Source: Clostridiales bacterium UBA4717 (GTDB lineage Bacteria; Bacillota; Clostridia; Oscillospirales; CAG-272). Taken from it: 13,485 bases of DNA. Location of the stretch: NCBI GenBank assembly GCA_002404395.1, contig DHJP01000175.1:1-13485 (forward strand). The letters run 5' to 3'. The first letter of the stretch is position 1, and each line of letters opens with the position of its first letter. The translations under genes and the position numbers were made by a program. The notes below the pieces were generated by a model. That model made no database searches. It saw only the letters and a list, made by a program, of their open reading frames with translations, and had not been told where the DNA came from. This document shows positions 1 through 6,683 of the stretch, in pieces.

Positions 1-50
1 ACTTCTATTGTAACACTACACAAGCAAAAAAGCAATAAACAAAATAATTC

Positions 51-79
51 TTGACAAACAGGCAAAGTTGAATTATAAT
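51..79 (+). promoter_or_regulatory. Sigma-A promoter of valS
   Basis: A perfect -35 box TTGACA (51-56) and a perfect -10 box TATAAT (74-79) are separated by 17 bp. Transcription would start near 86, just upstream of the T-box leader. This is the strongest promoter match in the window, as expected for an aminoacyl-tRNA synthetase gene controlled afterwards by attenuation. Confidence 0.92.
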
Positions 80-85
80 TGTCGT

Positions 86-348
86 GAATAAAAGCGTATG
101 AGAAAGAGTAGCCGTGAGAGCGGAATTGTCCTTCCGCTCTCCGCTTCATTCCACAGAGAGCGGCAGTTGCTGAAAAGCCGCGTTTGACGATCGGCGAAGT
201 CGTCTCACAGCTTCCGAAAGAAAGCGGCGTCTGCCGCAAGTAGACTCGGACGTTTTCCGCGTTAAGGAGTTTGAGCGCACGGTCGAATGGCCGTGAATAC
301 GGGTGGTACCGCGCAGAAATGCGTCCCGGCTGACAGGTGCCTTTTTTT
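86..348 (+). promoter_or_regulatory. T-box leader (tRNA-Val-responsive) of valS
   Basis: The leader contains the T-box core AATACGGGTGGTACCGCG (296-313). It can form the standard antiterminator: GGG pairs with CCC, a TGGTACC bulge exposes the tRNA-CCA-binding bases, and GCGC pairs with GCGT around an AGAAAT loop. Stem I elements are visible: AGAGAG (155-160), then GCGGC/GCCGC (160-164/177-181) enclosing a loop with GTTGCTG. GTC triplets at 199-201 and 202-204 are candidate valine specifier codons, matching the downstream gene. Stem III is CACGG/CCGTG (278-282/291-295). Uncharged tRNA-Val should stabilise the antiterminator and allow valS transcription. An extra perfect 10-bp hairpin (116-141) lies inside the Stem I region. 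The exact specifier is inferred. Confidence 0.93.
321..348 (+). terminator. Leader terminator of the valS T-box
   Basis: GCGTC (321-325) can pair with GGTGC through two wobble pairs, followed by seven T residues (342-348). The 5' arm is the same segment that the antiterminator needs, so the two folds exclude each other. The stem is weak for a T-box terminator. GGTGCC/GGCATC around the T run is a competing hairpin. Confidence 0.6.
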
Positions 349-398
349 ATGGCATCAAGTTACGAAAATTACCGATTTTTGAAAGTGAGGACCGTTTA

Positions 399-3026
399 AT
401 GAGCAAGCATGAGCTTCCGAAGAACTTTGCTCCGGGCGAGATCGAAGACCGAATCTATCAGACTTGGAACGACAAAGGCTACTTCAAACCGAAAAAAGAT
501 CCGAGCGCACCTGCGTTCACTATCGTAATTCCCCCTCCGAACGTCACGGGTCAGCTCCATATGGGACACGCCCTTGACGAAACGCTTCAGGATATCCTTA
601 TCAGATACAAGCGTATGCAGGGCTTTTCCGCACTGTGGATCCCCGGGACCGACCACGCCGGGATCGCTACGCAGATCAAGGTCGAAGAAAATCTGCGCGT
701 AAACGAAAAACTTACGCGCTATGACCTCGGCCGCGAAAAATTTCTTGAACGCGTCTGGGCGTGGAAAGAACAGTACGGCAGCCGCATTATCAATCAGCTG
801 AAAAAGCTCGGCTCCTCCTGCGATTGGGAGCACGAGCGCTTCACGATGGACGAGGGCTGTTCAAAGGCGGTCCGCGAGGTTTTCGTAAACCTCTATAACA
901 AAGGGCTTATCTACCGCGGCAACCGCATCATCAATTGGTGCCCGCACTGCGCTACCGCGCTTTCGGACGCCGAAGTTGAATACTCCGAGCAGGCAGGCAA
1001 TTTCTGGCATATCCGCTATCCGCTCAAGGACGGAAGCGGCTATGTTACCATAGCCACCACACGTCCCGAAACGCTGCTCGGCGATACGGCAGTCGCCGTA
1101 AATCCCGATGACGAGCGTTACCGCGATATCGTCGGCAAAATGCTGATCCTGCCGCTGGTCGGACGCGAGATCCCCGTGATCGCCGACGATTACGTTGACC
1201 GCGAGTTCGGTACCGGCTGCGTTAAGATCACCCCGGCGCACGACCCGAACGACTTTGCGGTGGGTCAGCGCCACAACCTCGATATGCCGCGCATACTGAA
1301 CGACGACGCAACGATAAATATGCCGGGCACCCGCTACGACGGAATGGATCGCTACGAGGCAAGACGCGAGATCGTCAAAGACCTCGAAGCGGGCGGATAT
1401 CTCGTAAAGATCGAACCGCACTCGCACAACGTCGGCACCTGCTACCGCTGCAAGACCACGGTGGAACCACTGACCTCAAATCAGTGGTTTGTAAAAATGG
1501 AGCCGCTTGCAAAGCCCGCGCTTGAAGTCGTCAGAAGCGGCAAAGTCAAATTTGTTCCCGAGCGTTTCACCAAAACCTACACGAATTGGATGGAGAACGT
1601 ACACGATTGGTGTATTTCCCGTCAGCTTTGGTGGGGTCACCGGATCCCGGCGTTCTATTGCGACGCCTGCGGTGAAGTGACCGTCTCCAAGGAAGATATC
1701 GAAGTCTGCCCGAAGTGCGGCGCGCGCGTGCGCCGTGAGGAAGACGTGCTCGACACCTGGTTCTCGTCGGCACTCTGGCCTTTCTCAACGCTCGGCTGGC
1801 CCGAAAAGACCGAAGACCTCAAGCGTTACTTCCCGACCAGCGTGCTTGTCACCGGCTACGATATAATCTTCTTCTGGGTCGCAAGAATGATCTTCTCGTC
1901 GCTCGAACACACCGGCGAGATCCCGTTTGAACACGTGTTCATTCACGGACTTGTCCGCGACGAGCAGGGCAGAAAAATGTCAAAGTCGCTCGGCAACGGT
2001 ATAGATCCGCTTGAAATGATCGAAAAGTACGGCGCCGACGCGCTCAGATTCACGCTTGCGACCGGAAATTCCCCCGGAAACGATATGCGCTTCTCGAAAG
2101 AAAAGATCGAAGCGGCGCGCAACTTCACCAACAAGATCTGGAACGCCGCGCGCTTCGTGCTGATGAATCTGGATATAGATACCGCCGCGCTCCCCGAGAC
2201 CTCCGCGCTTGCGCTTGAGGACAAGTGGATAATCTCAAAGTTCAACACGCTTGCCCGCGACGTTGAAGCCAACCTCGACCGCTTTGAACTCGGCGTTGCG
2301 CTCGCGAAGATCTACGACTTCATCTGGGATATTTACTGCGATTGGTATATAGAGCTTACCAAGCCGCGTCTTCAGAGCGAGGGCGAGAGCAACAAGACCG
2401 CGCAGAACGTGCTTGCATATGTACTGCGCGAAACGCTCAAGCTGCTGCACCCGTTCATGCCCTTTATCACCGAGGAGATATACTCCGCCCTCCCGCATGA
2501 CGAGGAAAGCATCATGATCTCACGCTTCCCGAAGTACGACGAGTCGCTTGACTTCCCCGAGGAAGAAGCTAAGATGAATGCGCTGATCGACTCGATCCGC
2601 GCGCTGCGCAACCGCAGGACCGAAATGAATGTTGCCCCGTCGAAGAAAGCTGCCGTATATATCGTGACCGAGAGAAGCGATATATACAATCCCGATACCG
2701 CGGTATTCTTTGAAAAGCTTGCCGGCGCGTCAAAGGTGGAATTTGCCCCCTGCCCCGACAAGAACCCGATACAGATCGTTTCGGGCAGCGCGACCCTCTT
2801 TGTCCCGCTTGCGGATATCATCAACTTTGAGGAAGAACGCGCACGTCTGAACAAGGAAAAGGAAAAAACGCAGGGCGAGATCGACCGTATCGAAAAGAAA
2901 CTGTCTAACGAGGGCTTTGTTTCCAAGGCTCCGGCGGCGGTTATTGACGGCGAGCGTGCAAAGCTTGCCAAGTACCGCGAACAGTACGAAAATATCGTTA
3001 AAGCGATCGAAAACCTCGGCAAATAA
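399..3026 (+). CDS. valS: Valine--tRNA ligase
   Basis: This cytoplasmic class I aminoacyl-tRNA synthetase charges tRNA-Val and edits misactivated threonine. The ATG at 399 is preferred because GTGAGG lies 8 nt upstream and the product begins [10 protein letters not shown]; a reading frame open from 303 would start inside the T-box. The product is 875 residues, normal for bacterial ValRS. Visible features are the HIGH motif as HMGH (54-57), the CP1 editing segment with TTRPET near 220, cysteine pairs at 181/184 and 348/351, a zinc-ribbon-like set C421/C424/C437/C440, KMSKS (526-530), the anticodon-binding region, and a C-terminal coiled-coil arm (about 808-875) rich in Glu, Lys and Arg. It is the only gene behind the T-box leader and is followed by a strong terminator. 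Confidence 0.97.
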   Translation: MSKHELPKNFAPGEIEDRIYQTWNDKGYFKPKKDPSAPAFTIVIPPPNVTGQLHMGHALDETLQDILIRYKRMQGFSALWIPGTDHAGIATQIKVEENLRVNEKLTRYDLGREKFLERVWAWKEQYGSRIINQLKKLGSSCDWEHERFTMDEGCSKAVREVFVNLYNKGLIYRGNRIINWCPHCATALSDAEVEYSEQAGNFWHIRYPLKDGSGYVTIATTRPETLLGDTAVAVNPDDERYRDIVGKMLILPLVGREIPVIADDYVDREFGTGCVKITPAHDPNDFAVGQRHNLDMPRILNDDATINMPGTRYDGMDRYEARREIVKDLEAGGYLVKIEPHSHNVGTCYRCKTTVEPLTSNQWFVKMEPLAKPALEVVRSGKVKFVPERFTKTYTNWMENVHDWCISRQLWWGHRIPAFYCDACGEVTVSKEDIEVCPKCGARVRREEDVLDTWFSSALWPFSTLGWPEKTEDLKRYFPTSVLVTGYDIIFFWVARMIFSSLEHTGEIPFEHVFIHGLVRDEQGRKMSKSLGNGIDPLEMIEKYGADALRFTLATGNSPGNDMRFSKEKIEAARNFTNKIWNAARFVLMNLDIDTAALPETSALALEDKWIISKFNTLARDVEANLDRFELGVALAKIYDFIWDIYCDWYIELTKPRLQSEGESNKTAQNVLAYVLRETLKLLHPFMPFITEEIYSALPHDEESIMISRFPKYDESLDFPEEEAKMNALIDSIRALRNRRTEMNVAPSKKAAVYIVTERSDIYNPDTAVFFEKLAGASKVEFAPCPDKNPIQIVSGSATLFVPLADIINFEEERARLNKEKEKTQGEIDRIEKKLSNEGFVSKAPAAVIDGERAKLAKYREQYENIVKAIENLGK

Positions 3027-3031
3027 AAAAC

Positions 3032-3070
3032 ACACCGGCAGGCTCGGATCCCCGAACCTGTCGGTGTATT
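3032..3070. terminator. Bidirectional terminator between valS and the convergent operon
   Basis: ACACCGGCAGG (3032-3042) pairs with CCTGTCGGTGT (3057-3067) with one G-T wobble; an inner CGG/CCG extends the stem. A TTTTATT tract follows on the plus strand and a TTTTTTATTT tract on the minus strand, so it can end both valS and the minus-strand secreted-protein gene that stops at 3097. Confidence 0.88.
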
Positions 3071-3096
3071 TTATTACTTTGTTCTCTGTGTTCGAT

Positions 3097-3555
3097 TTAT
3101 TCAAAAACTTTGGTGATGTTCTTGTTAACCACTTCTTCTTTACCGTTGTTTACCGCGGTAATAACAAATGCAAGACGGTAAGTACCGGCAGTCGGCACGT
3201 ATGAAGTTGATTCAAAAAAGTTAAAATTATTACTGTCAAACTCAATATTGTTCCACGACGCAATTATTCCCGTTCCATCGCCTTTGATTTTTCTCAAAAC
3301 CACAACACCGCCGGTGTATGTAGTACCAGATTTTCCCTTCACCAATACGGATACATCAATCGTCGAGCCGAATGAAATATCCGGAGTAACACTCGTCGCA
3401 TAATCCCATTCGGGCGATTCATGCGGCGGCTCAATCGTGTCATCATCGGTAATAATGTCAAAAGCAAGCGCCGGCTGCAAGAGCATCACAGCTGCAAGCA
3501 CGACTGTAACAATTGACATAAAGAGCTTCTTGGTTTTGATTTTTGCATTACGCAT
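3097..3555 (-). CDS. Small secreted protein of unknown function
   Basis: I do not recognise this 152-residue protein. The N-terminus is a clear Sec signal peptide: Lys/Arg-rich residues 1-10, a hydrophobic core over about 11-27, and an Ala-Leu-Ala cleavage site after residue 31. The mature part (about 121 residues) starts acidic and is then rich in Thr, Val, Gly and Asn with beta-strand-like patterns and no cysteine, suggesting an extracellular all-beta domain. There is no anchor, LPXTG or lipobox. The start is well supported: AGGAGGT (3562-3568) sits 6 nt upstream of the ATG. It follows the sigma/anti-sigma pair on the same strand after a 121-nt gap, so it may be a target or accessory of that pair; this is inference from position only. 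Confidence 0.82.
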   Translation of the reverse strand: MRNAKIKTKKLFMSIVTVVLAAVMLLQPALAFDIITDDDTIEPPHESPEWDYATSVTPDISFGSTIDVSVLVKGKSGTTYTGGVVVLRKIKGDGTGIIASWNNIEFDSNNFNFFESTSYVPTAGTYRLAFVITAVNNGKEEVVNKNITKVFE

Positions 3556-3567
3556 ATTTTTACCTCC

Positions 3568-3583
3568 TGTCGTTCAAACGACA
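3568..3583. repeat. Perfect palindrome overlapping the SD of the secreted-protein gene
   Basis: TGTCGTT-CA-AACGACA has perfect 7-bp arms with a 2-bp centre. It overlaps the last base of the AGGAGGT Shine-Dalgarno site (3562-3568). It could be a protein-binding site, or an RNA hairpin (GTCG, loop TTCAAA, CGAC) that influences ribosome access. No function is shown. Confidence 0.45.
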
Positions 3584-3598
3584 AACAATTTCAGGTGT

Positions 3599-3623
3599 CC
3601 TAAGCTGTGTATAGCTCGGACGC
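3599..3623. other. Interrupted hairpin in the anti-sigma / secreted-protein gap
   Basis: On the plus strand GTCC-TA-AGCT, loop GTGTAT, AGCT-C-GGAC forms two 4-bp stems with a small internal loop. There is no U tract after it on the minus strand, so it is not a standard terminator of the sigma/anti-sigma transcript. It could be an mRNA processing or stability element. Confidence 0.25.
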
Positions 3624-3676
3624 CTTGTTTTAACGGTAATATATACGCATTGCAAAGTACTTTTATTACGGGAAAA

Positions 3677-4387
3677 TCACTTGATATTTTCGGCAACCTT
3701 GACCATTTCATCAAACTCAAGCTCGCCGGCAACAGATACAAAATACTTGCTGTTTCCGAAAACGATCATATTGTAAAAACGGTCGATTCCCTTAAAATAG
3801 TATGCTCTCAGCCCGTTTACATAACCATCCTCACATTCAAAATGTTCAATATCATATCCCGGTGCTGCACCATCCGATTCGTACAGATCTATATAAAATG
3901 ATTTTCCTCCACAATAATAAGCTTTATAGCATACAAAATCATTTTCTTCTTCGTCCATAAGCTCATATCCCTCGGGAATATAGCCCACCTGAAGTTTTCC
4001 GGTTTTAAAGGTCTCAAGTTCTGTCTCTCCCTCAAGCGAGTTATCGACAAATATTATTTCAACGTACTTTTCAAACCAATTGACGACCGTGTTCGTTATC
4101 GCAGCACGTACCGACGGTTGAGTTGACAGTATCGCCGTTCCGGCAGCCAAAGTCACAAGTAATATTACGCAGACACGCTTGAAATAGAAAAGCACGGCAG
4201 GTTCGCGGCGTGCATACCGCTTTTCAAGGCGGCGAAGCTTTTTCGGCAGCTTTCTCTGCGGCGGATACATGGCTCTCAGCTCCGCGTCGCTCGGCAGTTT
4301 ATCAAGCTCGGCGCGGCTGTATTCCTCAAAAGCAGTCTTGAGAAGCGCATCAAAGACGTTCTCTCTCAAACTTTGGTCTTTATTCAT
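3677..4387 (-). CDS. Membrane-anchored anti-sigma-like protein (DUF4367 type)
   Basis: The likely role is to hold the ECF sigma factor encoded just upstream in check until an envelope signal arrives. The 236-residue protein has a charged cytoplasmic N-terminus (1-65), one membrane segment at about 71-88, and an extracytoplasmic C-terminal domain. That domain carries LQVGYIPEGYEL (132-143), the hallmark opening of DUF4367 domains, followed by alternating beta strands up to the C-terminus. DUF4367 domains commonly sit on clostridial single-pass proteins next to ECF sigma genes. The ATG overlaps the sigma gene's stop by 8 bp and has GAGGGAG upstream, indicating translational coupling. There is no classical zinc-binding anti-sigma (ZAS) motif. 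The anti-sigma role is inferred from architecture and coupling, not from a recognised sigma-binding domain. Confidence 0.8.
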   Translation of the reverse strand: MNKDQSLRENVFDALLKTAFEEYSRAELDKLPSDAELRAMYPPQRKLPKKLRRLEKRYARREPAVLFYFKRVCVILLVTLAAGTAILSTQPSVRAAITNTVVNWFEKYVEIIFVDNSLEGETELETFKTGKLQVGYIPEGYELMDEEENDFVCYKAYYCGGKSFYIDLYESDGAAPGYDIEHFECEDGYVNGLRAYYFKGIDRFYNMIVFGNSKYFVSVAGELEFDEMVKVAENIK

Positions 4388-4934
4388 AAACTCCCTCTTT
4401 TTTCAGTCTCATCCTAAGTAACTGTCTTGCGCGGAATATACGAACGCCCACCGTGTTTTCGGTCAGATCAAGCGCCTTTGCGATCTCGCGTTCTTTCATT
4501 CCGTTCGCGTATTTAAGTATGCAAACCTCGCGATATTTATCGTCAAGTTTTGATATTTCTTTAAGGATCACCTTGTACGACTCGTTTCCGACTACAAGGT
4601 CGCTCGGGTCGTCCTCCGGCGAATTTTCATATTCACAGGCTTCCTCATAACTTTCGTCAGCTTTTACGACTGCCGAACGCATCTTGTCAATAGCGCGGTG
4701 TTTTGTGATCAAGCAACAGAAATTTTTAAGCCTTTCTTCACTGCTGAAGTCAACCGAATCGATCATACAAATGATCTTCAGCAGTGCATCCTGAACTACG
4801 TCCTCGGCTTCGATCCGATTATTCAAAATGTTTTCGGCGGTGTACATCATCACCGGGTAATAATCGCGATAAATTTTAGCAACCAGATTTCGTTCATGTT
4901 CAGTCTCTAATGCGGAAATAATAAGCGGTAACAA
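4380..4934 (-). CDS. ECF-type RNA polymerase sigma factor
   Basis: This is a sigma-70-family extracytoplasmic-function factor that would direct RNA polymerase to a small regulon. From the chosen TTG start (4932-4934) the product is 184 residues, typical for ECF factors, and begins MLPLIISALETE. GGAG (4943-4946) lies 8 nt upstream of that TTG; a longer frame open to 5003 adds 23 residues that do not look like sigma sequence. Sigma region 2 is visible as YYPVMMYTAENIL and EAEDVVQDALLKI (about 25-54), with ITKHRAIDKMR (76-86). Region 4 is at about 124-178, with a helix-turn-helix at EREIAKALDLTENTVGVRIF (148-167). A short acidic linker joins them. The next gene overlaps its stop by 8 bp and encodes the probable anti-sigma factor. 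Confidence 0.9.
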   Translation of the reverse strand: MLPLIISALETEHERNLVAKIYRDYYPVMMYTAENILNNRIEAEDVVQDALLKIICMIDSVDFSSEERLKNFCCLITKHRAIDKMRSAVVKADESYEEACEYENSPEDDPSDLVVGNESYKVILKEISKLDDKYREVCILKYANGMKEREIAKALDLTENTVGVRIFRARQLLRMRLKKEGVYE

Positions 4935-5292
4935 AACAGATTCTCCGAAAATAATGCCAAGCGTATCGAAAGAGCAGATCCAAAGGCGGCGCCTTTGGCG
5001 CAACCATAGTCAAACCGGCGGTCAAACGAGTGGTAAATACTTACGATCACGCAATAAATCAGTCTTGAATCAGCAGACGCAACTCCGACGTTTGCGTCAA
5101 AAACTTCAAGCTCTCTTTTCTGAAATACTTTAATATGATAATACTTTAGCAAGAGAATTTCAAGTATATTCATAATTTATTTACAATATAGTGAAGAACG
5201 CCCCCAAAGAAAGCGCAAAATGCGTTTTCTCAGAGGACGTACCATCAGATCATGCCTGAAACGAGACGAGTCTTACTCTCAAAAAAGTCAAA
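4935..5292. other. Gene-free interval upstream of the sigma gene
   Basis: No supported gene is seen. It holds a perfect inverted repeat with 9-bp arms, CCAAAGGCG/CGCCTTTGG (4980-4998), which overlaps an alternative GCGCC/GGCGC stem. It also holds a 7-bp inverted repeat GACGCAA/TTGCGTC (5076-5098) and a hairpin at 5208-5230. An 88-codon minus-strand frame (4907-5173) has no ribosome site and overlaps the sigma gene, so it is not called. The sigma operon promoter should lie here, but no sigma-A consensus is convincing; an autoregulated ECF promoter is possible. Confidence 0.4.
5208..5230 (-). terminator. Possible terminator of the DUF1540 gene
   Basis: AGAAAGCGCA-AAA-TGCGTTTTCT is a 10-bp stem with one G-T pair. 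Read on the minus strand, the 3' arm ends CTTTCTTT, giving a weak U-rich tail. It lies about 60 nt after the DUF1540 stop codon. The tail is poor, so the call is tentative. Confidence 0.35.
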
Positions 5293-5469
5293 TCAGCCGC
5301 AGCAGTTCTTCTTAACGAAAGACTTGCAGTCGGTGCAAGCACTTTCGGTGGGGTTTGACTCGTGTGTGCCTACGAGAATCGAATCAAGCGAGCAGTAATT
5401 TTCAGCAGTGCAGTGATTCTTGCACTCGGTAACGGTACATTCGATACACTTATTTGCCTTGTTTTCCAT
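5293..5469 (-). CDS. DUF1540 family cysteine-rich mini-protein
   Basis: The 58-residue product opens MENKANKCIECTVTECKNHC, continues with YCSLDSILVGTH and ends CTDCKSFVKKNCCG. The spacing C8-x2-C11-x4-C16-x3-C20-x5-C26, followed by a short hydrophobic Ile-Leu-Val strand, matches the DUF1540 pattern; C45/C48 and C56/C57 bring the total to nine cysteines. The family is common in Clostridia and Bacilli and has no established function; the cysteines suggest metal binding. The start is supported by GGAG (5477-5480) 7 nt upstream of the ATG. It stands alone between hairpins. No clear promoter is visible, and the strong hairpin at 5508-5534 lies only about 38 bp upstream, so any promoter must sit in or very near that hairpin, unless transcription reads through from the operon upstream. 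Confidence 0.88.
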   Translation of the reverse strand: MENKANKCIECTVTECKNHCTAENYCSLDSILVGTHESNPTESACTDCKSFVKKNCCG

Positions 5470-5782
5470 GATAAAACTCCATATCGGCGTAGCCGACTCA
5501 AAAAATCAAAAGCGAAGCTTAAAACTTCGCTTTTGCGGGACAAAATTTTCACGCCGCGCAGCCGACACATAAAAATATCGGTATTTTTAAAGAAGTTTAC
5601 AACCGCGTCAACTTCGCGCATATACGAAACTTCACACCAAAAGGTATGGCATTTCCGCATTCGAAAATTATCGCCGTGAAAACTTCACGCAAAAATTCCC
5701 CGCAAAACTTCTGCGGAGCGCATAACTCCGCTTGACGTAAGTATTTGCGGGAAATATCTGTTTTATTCATCATGGATCCGAT
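5470..5782. other. Hairpin-rich gene-free interval
   Basis: No supported gene is seen. It holds the strong hairpin at 5508-5534, an A/T hairpin AAAAATA-TCGG-TATTTTT (5571-5588), CGTGAA-AAC-TTCACG (5675-5689), and two overlapping exclusive stems: CCGCA/TGCGG (5700-5716) and GCGGAG/CTCCGC (5713-5731). The short motif AAAACTTC recurs at about 5521, 5679 and 5704, each beside a hairpin. An imperfect copy of AGCCGACTCAAAAAAT (from 5491) recurs near 5560. It may be a degenerate repeat element or the long 3' region of the upstream operon. Confidence 0.4.
5501..5534 (-). terminator. Strong terminator hairpin downstream of the ROK-like regulator operon
   Basis: AAAAGCGAAG (5508-5517) and CTTCGCTTTT (5525-5534) pair perfectly around CTTAAAA. 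On the minus strand the stem is followed by TTTTGATTTTTT, a good U tract. It would end transcripts coming from the beta-helix/regulator operon and separate them from the DUF1540 gene. The symmetrical T-rich arms also allow weak plus-strand activity. Confidence 0.75.
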
Positions 5783-6628
5783 TTATTTACATTCTGTGAT
5801 AAAGGCATCTCTCACCAGATACGCCGCTCCGCGCGCCGCATCCGACGCCGCTGAGCGCACGGTAATATCCCTGACTCCGAGACGTGCAAGCTTGGTTTCA
5901 ACCTCGCCTGCAAATTCCGCCCTGTCGCCGGCAACAAAGAGCACGCTCGGTGCGGCAAAAACTGCCGCGGCTGCCGCAGCGTACGCTTTGCTTCCGTTAT
6001 ACGGAATGCGTCTGAGCACGCCGTTGACCGACGCCGCCGCTTCTCTGCCGTCAAAGCATATCGCCTGCATTGAGTCAGTATCAACGTACATCAGCTGCAC
6101 GCCCTCCGCCATGCTTGAGAGCACCGCCGAATAAGCGCCGGCGATCGTCGGCGTGGTCAAAAGGCTTACCGACACGCCGAAATTTTCGGCTGTCGCGGTA
6201 ATTTCCGAGTCGCTTTCAAAGCCTGTCGCGCCGATCCCGATCAGCTTGCCTGAACCGAGCATGCCGAGCGCTTCAAGCAAGAGTCCGTCAAGCGCATCGG
6301 CACTCCCCTGAAGCGAGCCGAGTCTGTTCAAAGCGATATCGTACAACGAGACCGAGACCGATCCGCCCTCGCGTTCGATCACAAGCTCGCACCTGCGCTT
6401 ATCGGGCATTATATATTTGGCTTTTCTGCCTACCTTCGTCATATCCGAGGTCTCAAGCACGACCGCTCCGTTTTTTTCAAATATATCAATGATTTTGCCG
6501 ACGGTCATCAGGCTCAGCCCGGTATCCTGCGCAAGGTCGAATCTGCTTGTTTTTACGCCTTCCTCGATGAGCGCGAATATCTGTCTGACGTTTGCACGTC
6601 TGATATCTTCAAGACCGAATTTTTTCAT
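5783..6628 (-). CDS. ROK-type transcriptional regulator with degenerate effector domain
   Basis: This is a probable DNA-binding repressor of the upstream beta-helix gene. The 281-residue product (ATG at 6626-6628) starts MKKFGLEDIRRANVRQIFAL. A winged helix-turn-helix at about 8-60 (SRFDLAQDTGLSLMTVGKII, then a wing) matches the N-terminal domain of NagC/XylR ROK repressors. The remaining 200 or so residues keep a ROK-like alpha/beta rhythm (IGIGATGFES, GAYSAVLSSMAEGVQLMYVD, a late Ala-rich helix), but the phosphate loop DxGxT, the sugar-binding ExGH and the zinc-site CxCGxxGC are absent. It probably senses something other than a classic ROK sugar, or nothing. A longer frame from a TTG at 6694 overlaps the upstream stop and has no well-spaced SD. 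The chosen ATG also lacks an adjacent SD; the nearest GGAG lies before a hairpin. Confidence 0.78.
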   Translation of the reverse strand: MKKFGLEDIRRANVRQIFALIEEGVKTSRFDLAQDTGLSLMTVGKIIDIFEKNGAVVLETSDMTKVGRKAKYIMPDKRRCELVIEREGGSVSVSLYDIALNRLGSLQGSADALDGLLLEALGMLGSGKLIGIGATGFESDSEITATAENFGVSVSLLTTPTIAGAYSAVLSSMAEGVQLMYVDTDSMQAICFDGREAAASVNGVLRRIPYNGSKAYAAAAAAVFAAPSVLFVAGDRAEFAGEVETKLARLGVRDITVRSAASDAARGAAYLVRDAFITECK

Positions 6629-6639
6629 TTTGATAAACT

Positions 6640-6667
6640 GCGGCGTCGGTAAATTAACCGACGCCGC
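6640..6667. repeat. Perfect inverted repeat between the beta-helix gene and its regulator
   Basis: GCGGCGTCGGT (6640-6650) and ACCGACGCCGC (6657-6667) form perfect 11-bp arms around a 6-bp centre. It lies after the beta-helix stop codon and 11 nt before the regulator ATG. There is no U tract after it on the minus strand, so it is not a standard terminator. It could be an operator for the regulator, or an mRNA hairpin that tunes the downstream gene's translation or stability. Confidence 0.7.
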
Positions 6668-6683
6668 CGACTCCGATTTGAAT

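Noticed and set aside
303..398. An N-terminal extension of ValRS starting at 303
   Set aside because: It lies within the T-box antiterminator and terminator; the ATG at 399 has the SD and the conserved N-terminus.
3584..3676. A sigma-A promoter for the secreted-protein gene (TTGCAA, 17 bp, TAAAAC on the minus strand)
   Set aside because: The -10 box matches only four of six positions; too weak to call without transcript data.
3437..3901. A 154-codon plus-strand frame across the secreted-protein and anti-sigma genes
   Set aside because: It is antisense to two better-supported genes and has no domain or ribosome site.
4907..5173. An 88-codon minus-strand frame overlapping the sigma gene start
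   Set aside because: It has no SD, no recognisable domain, and overlaps the sigma gene in another frame.
5370..5660. A 96-codon minus-strand frame across the DUF1540 gene and hairpins
   Set aside because: It has no SD and overlaps the DUF1540 gene in a different frame; the translation is a by-product of hairpin sequence.
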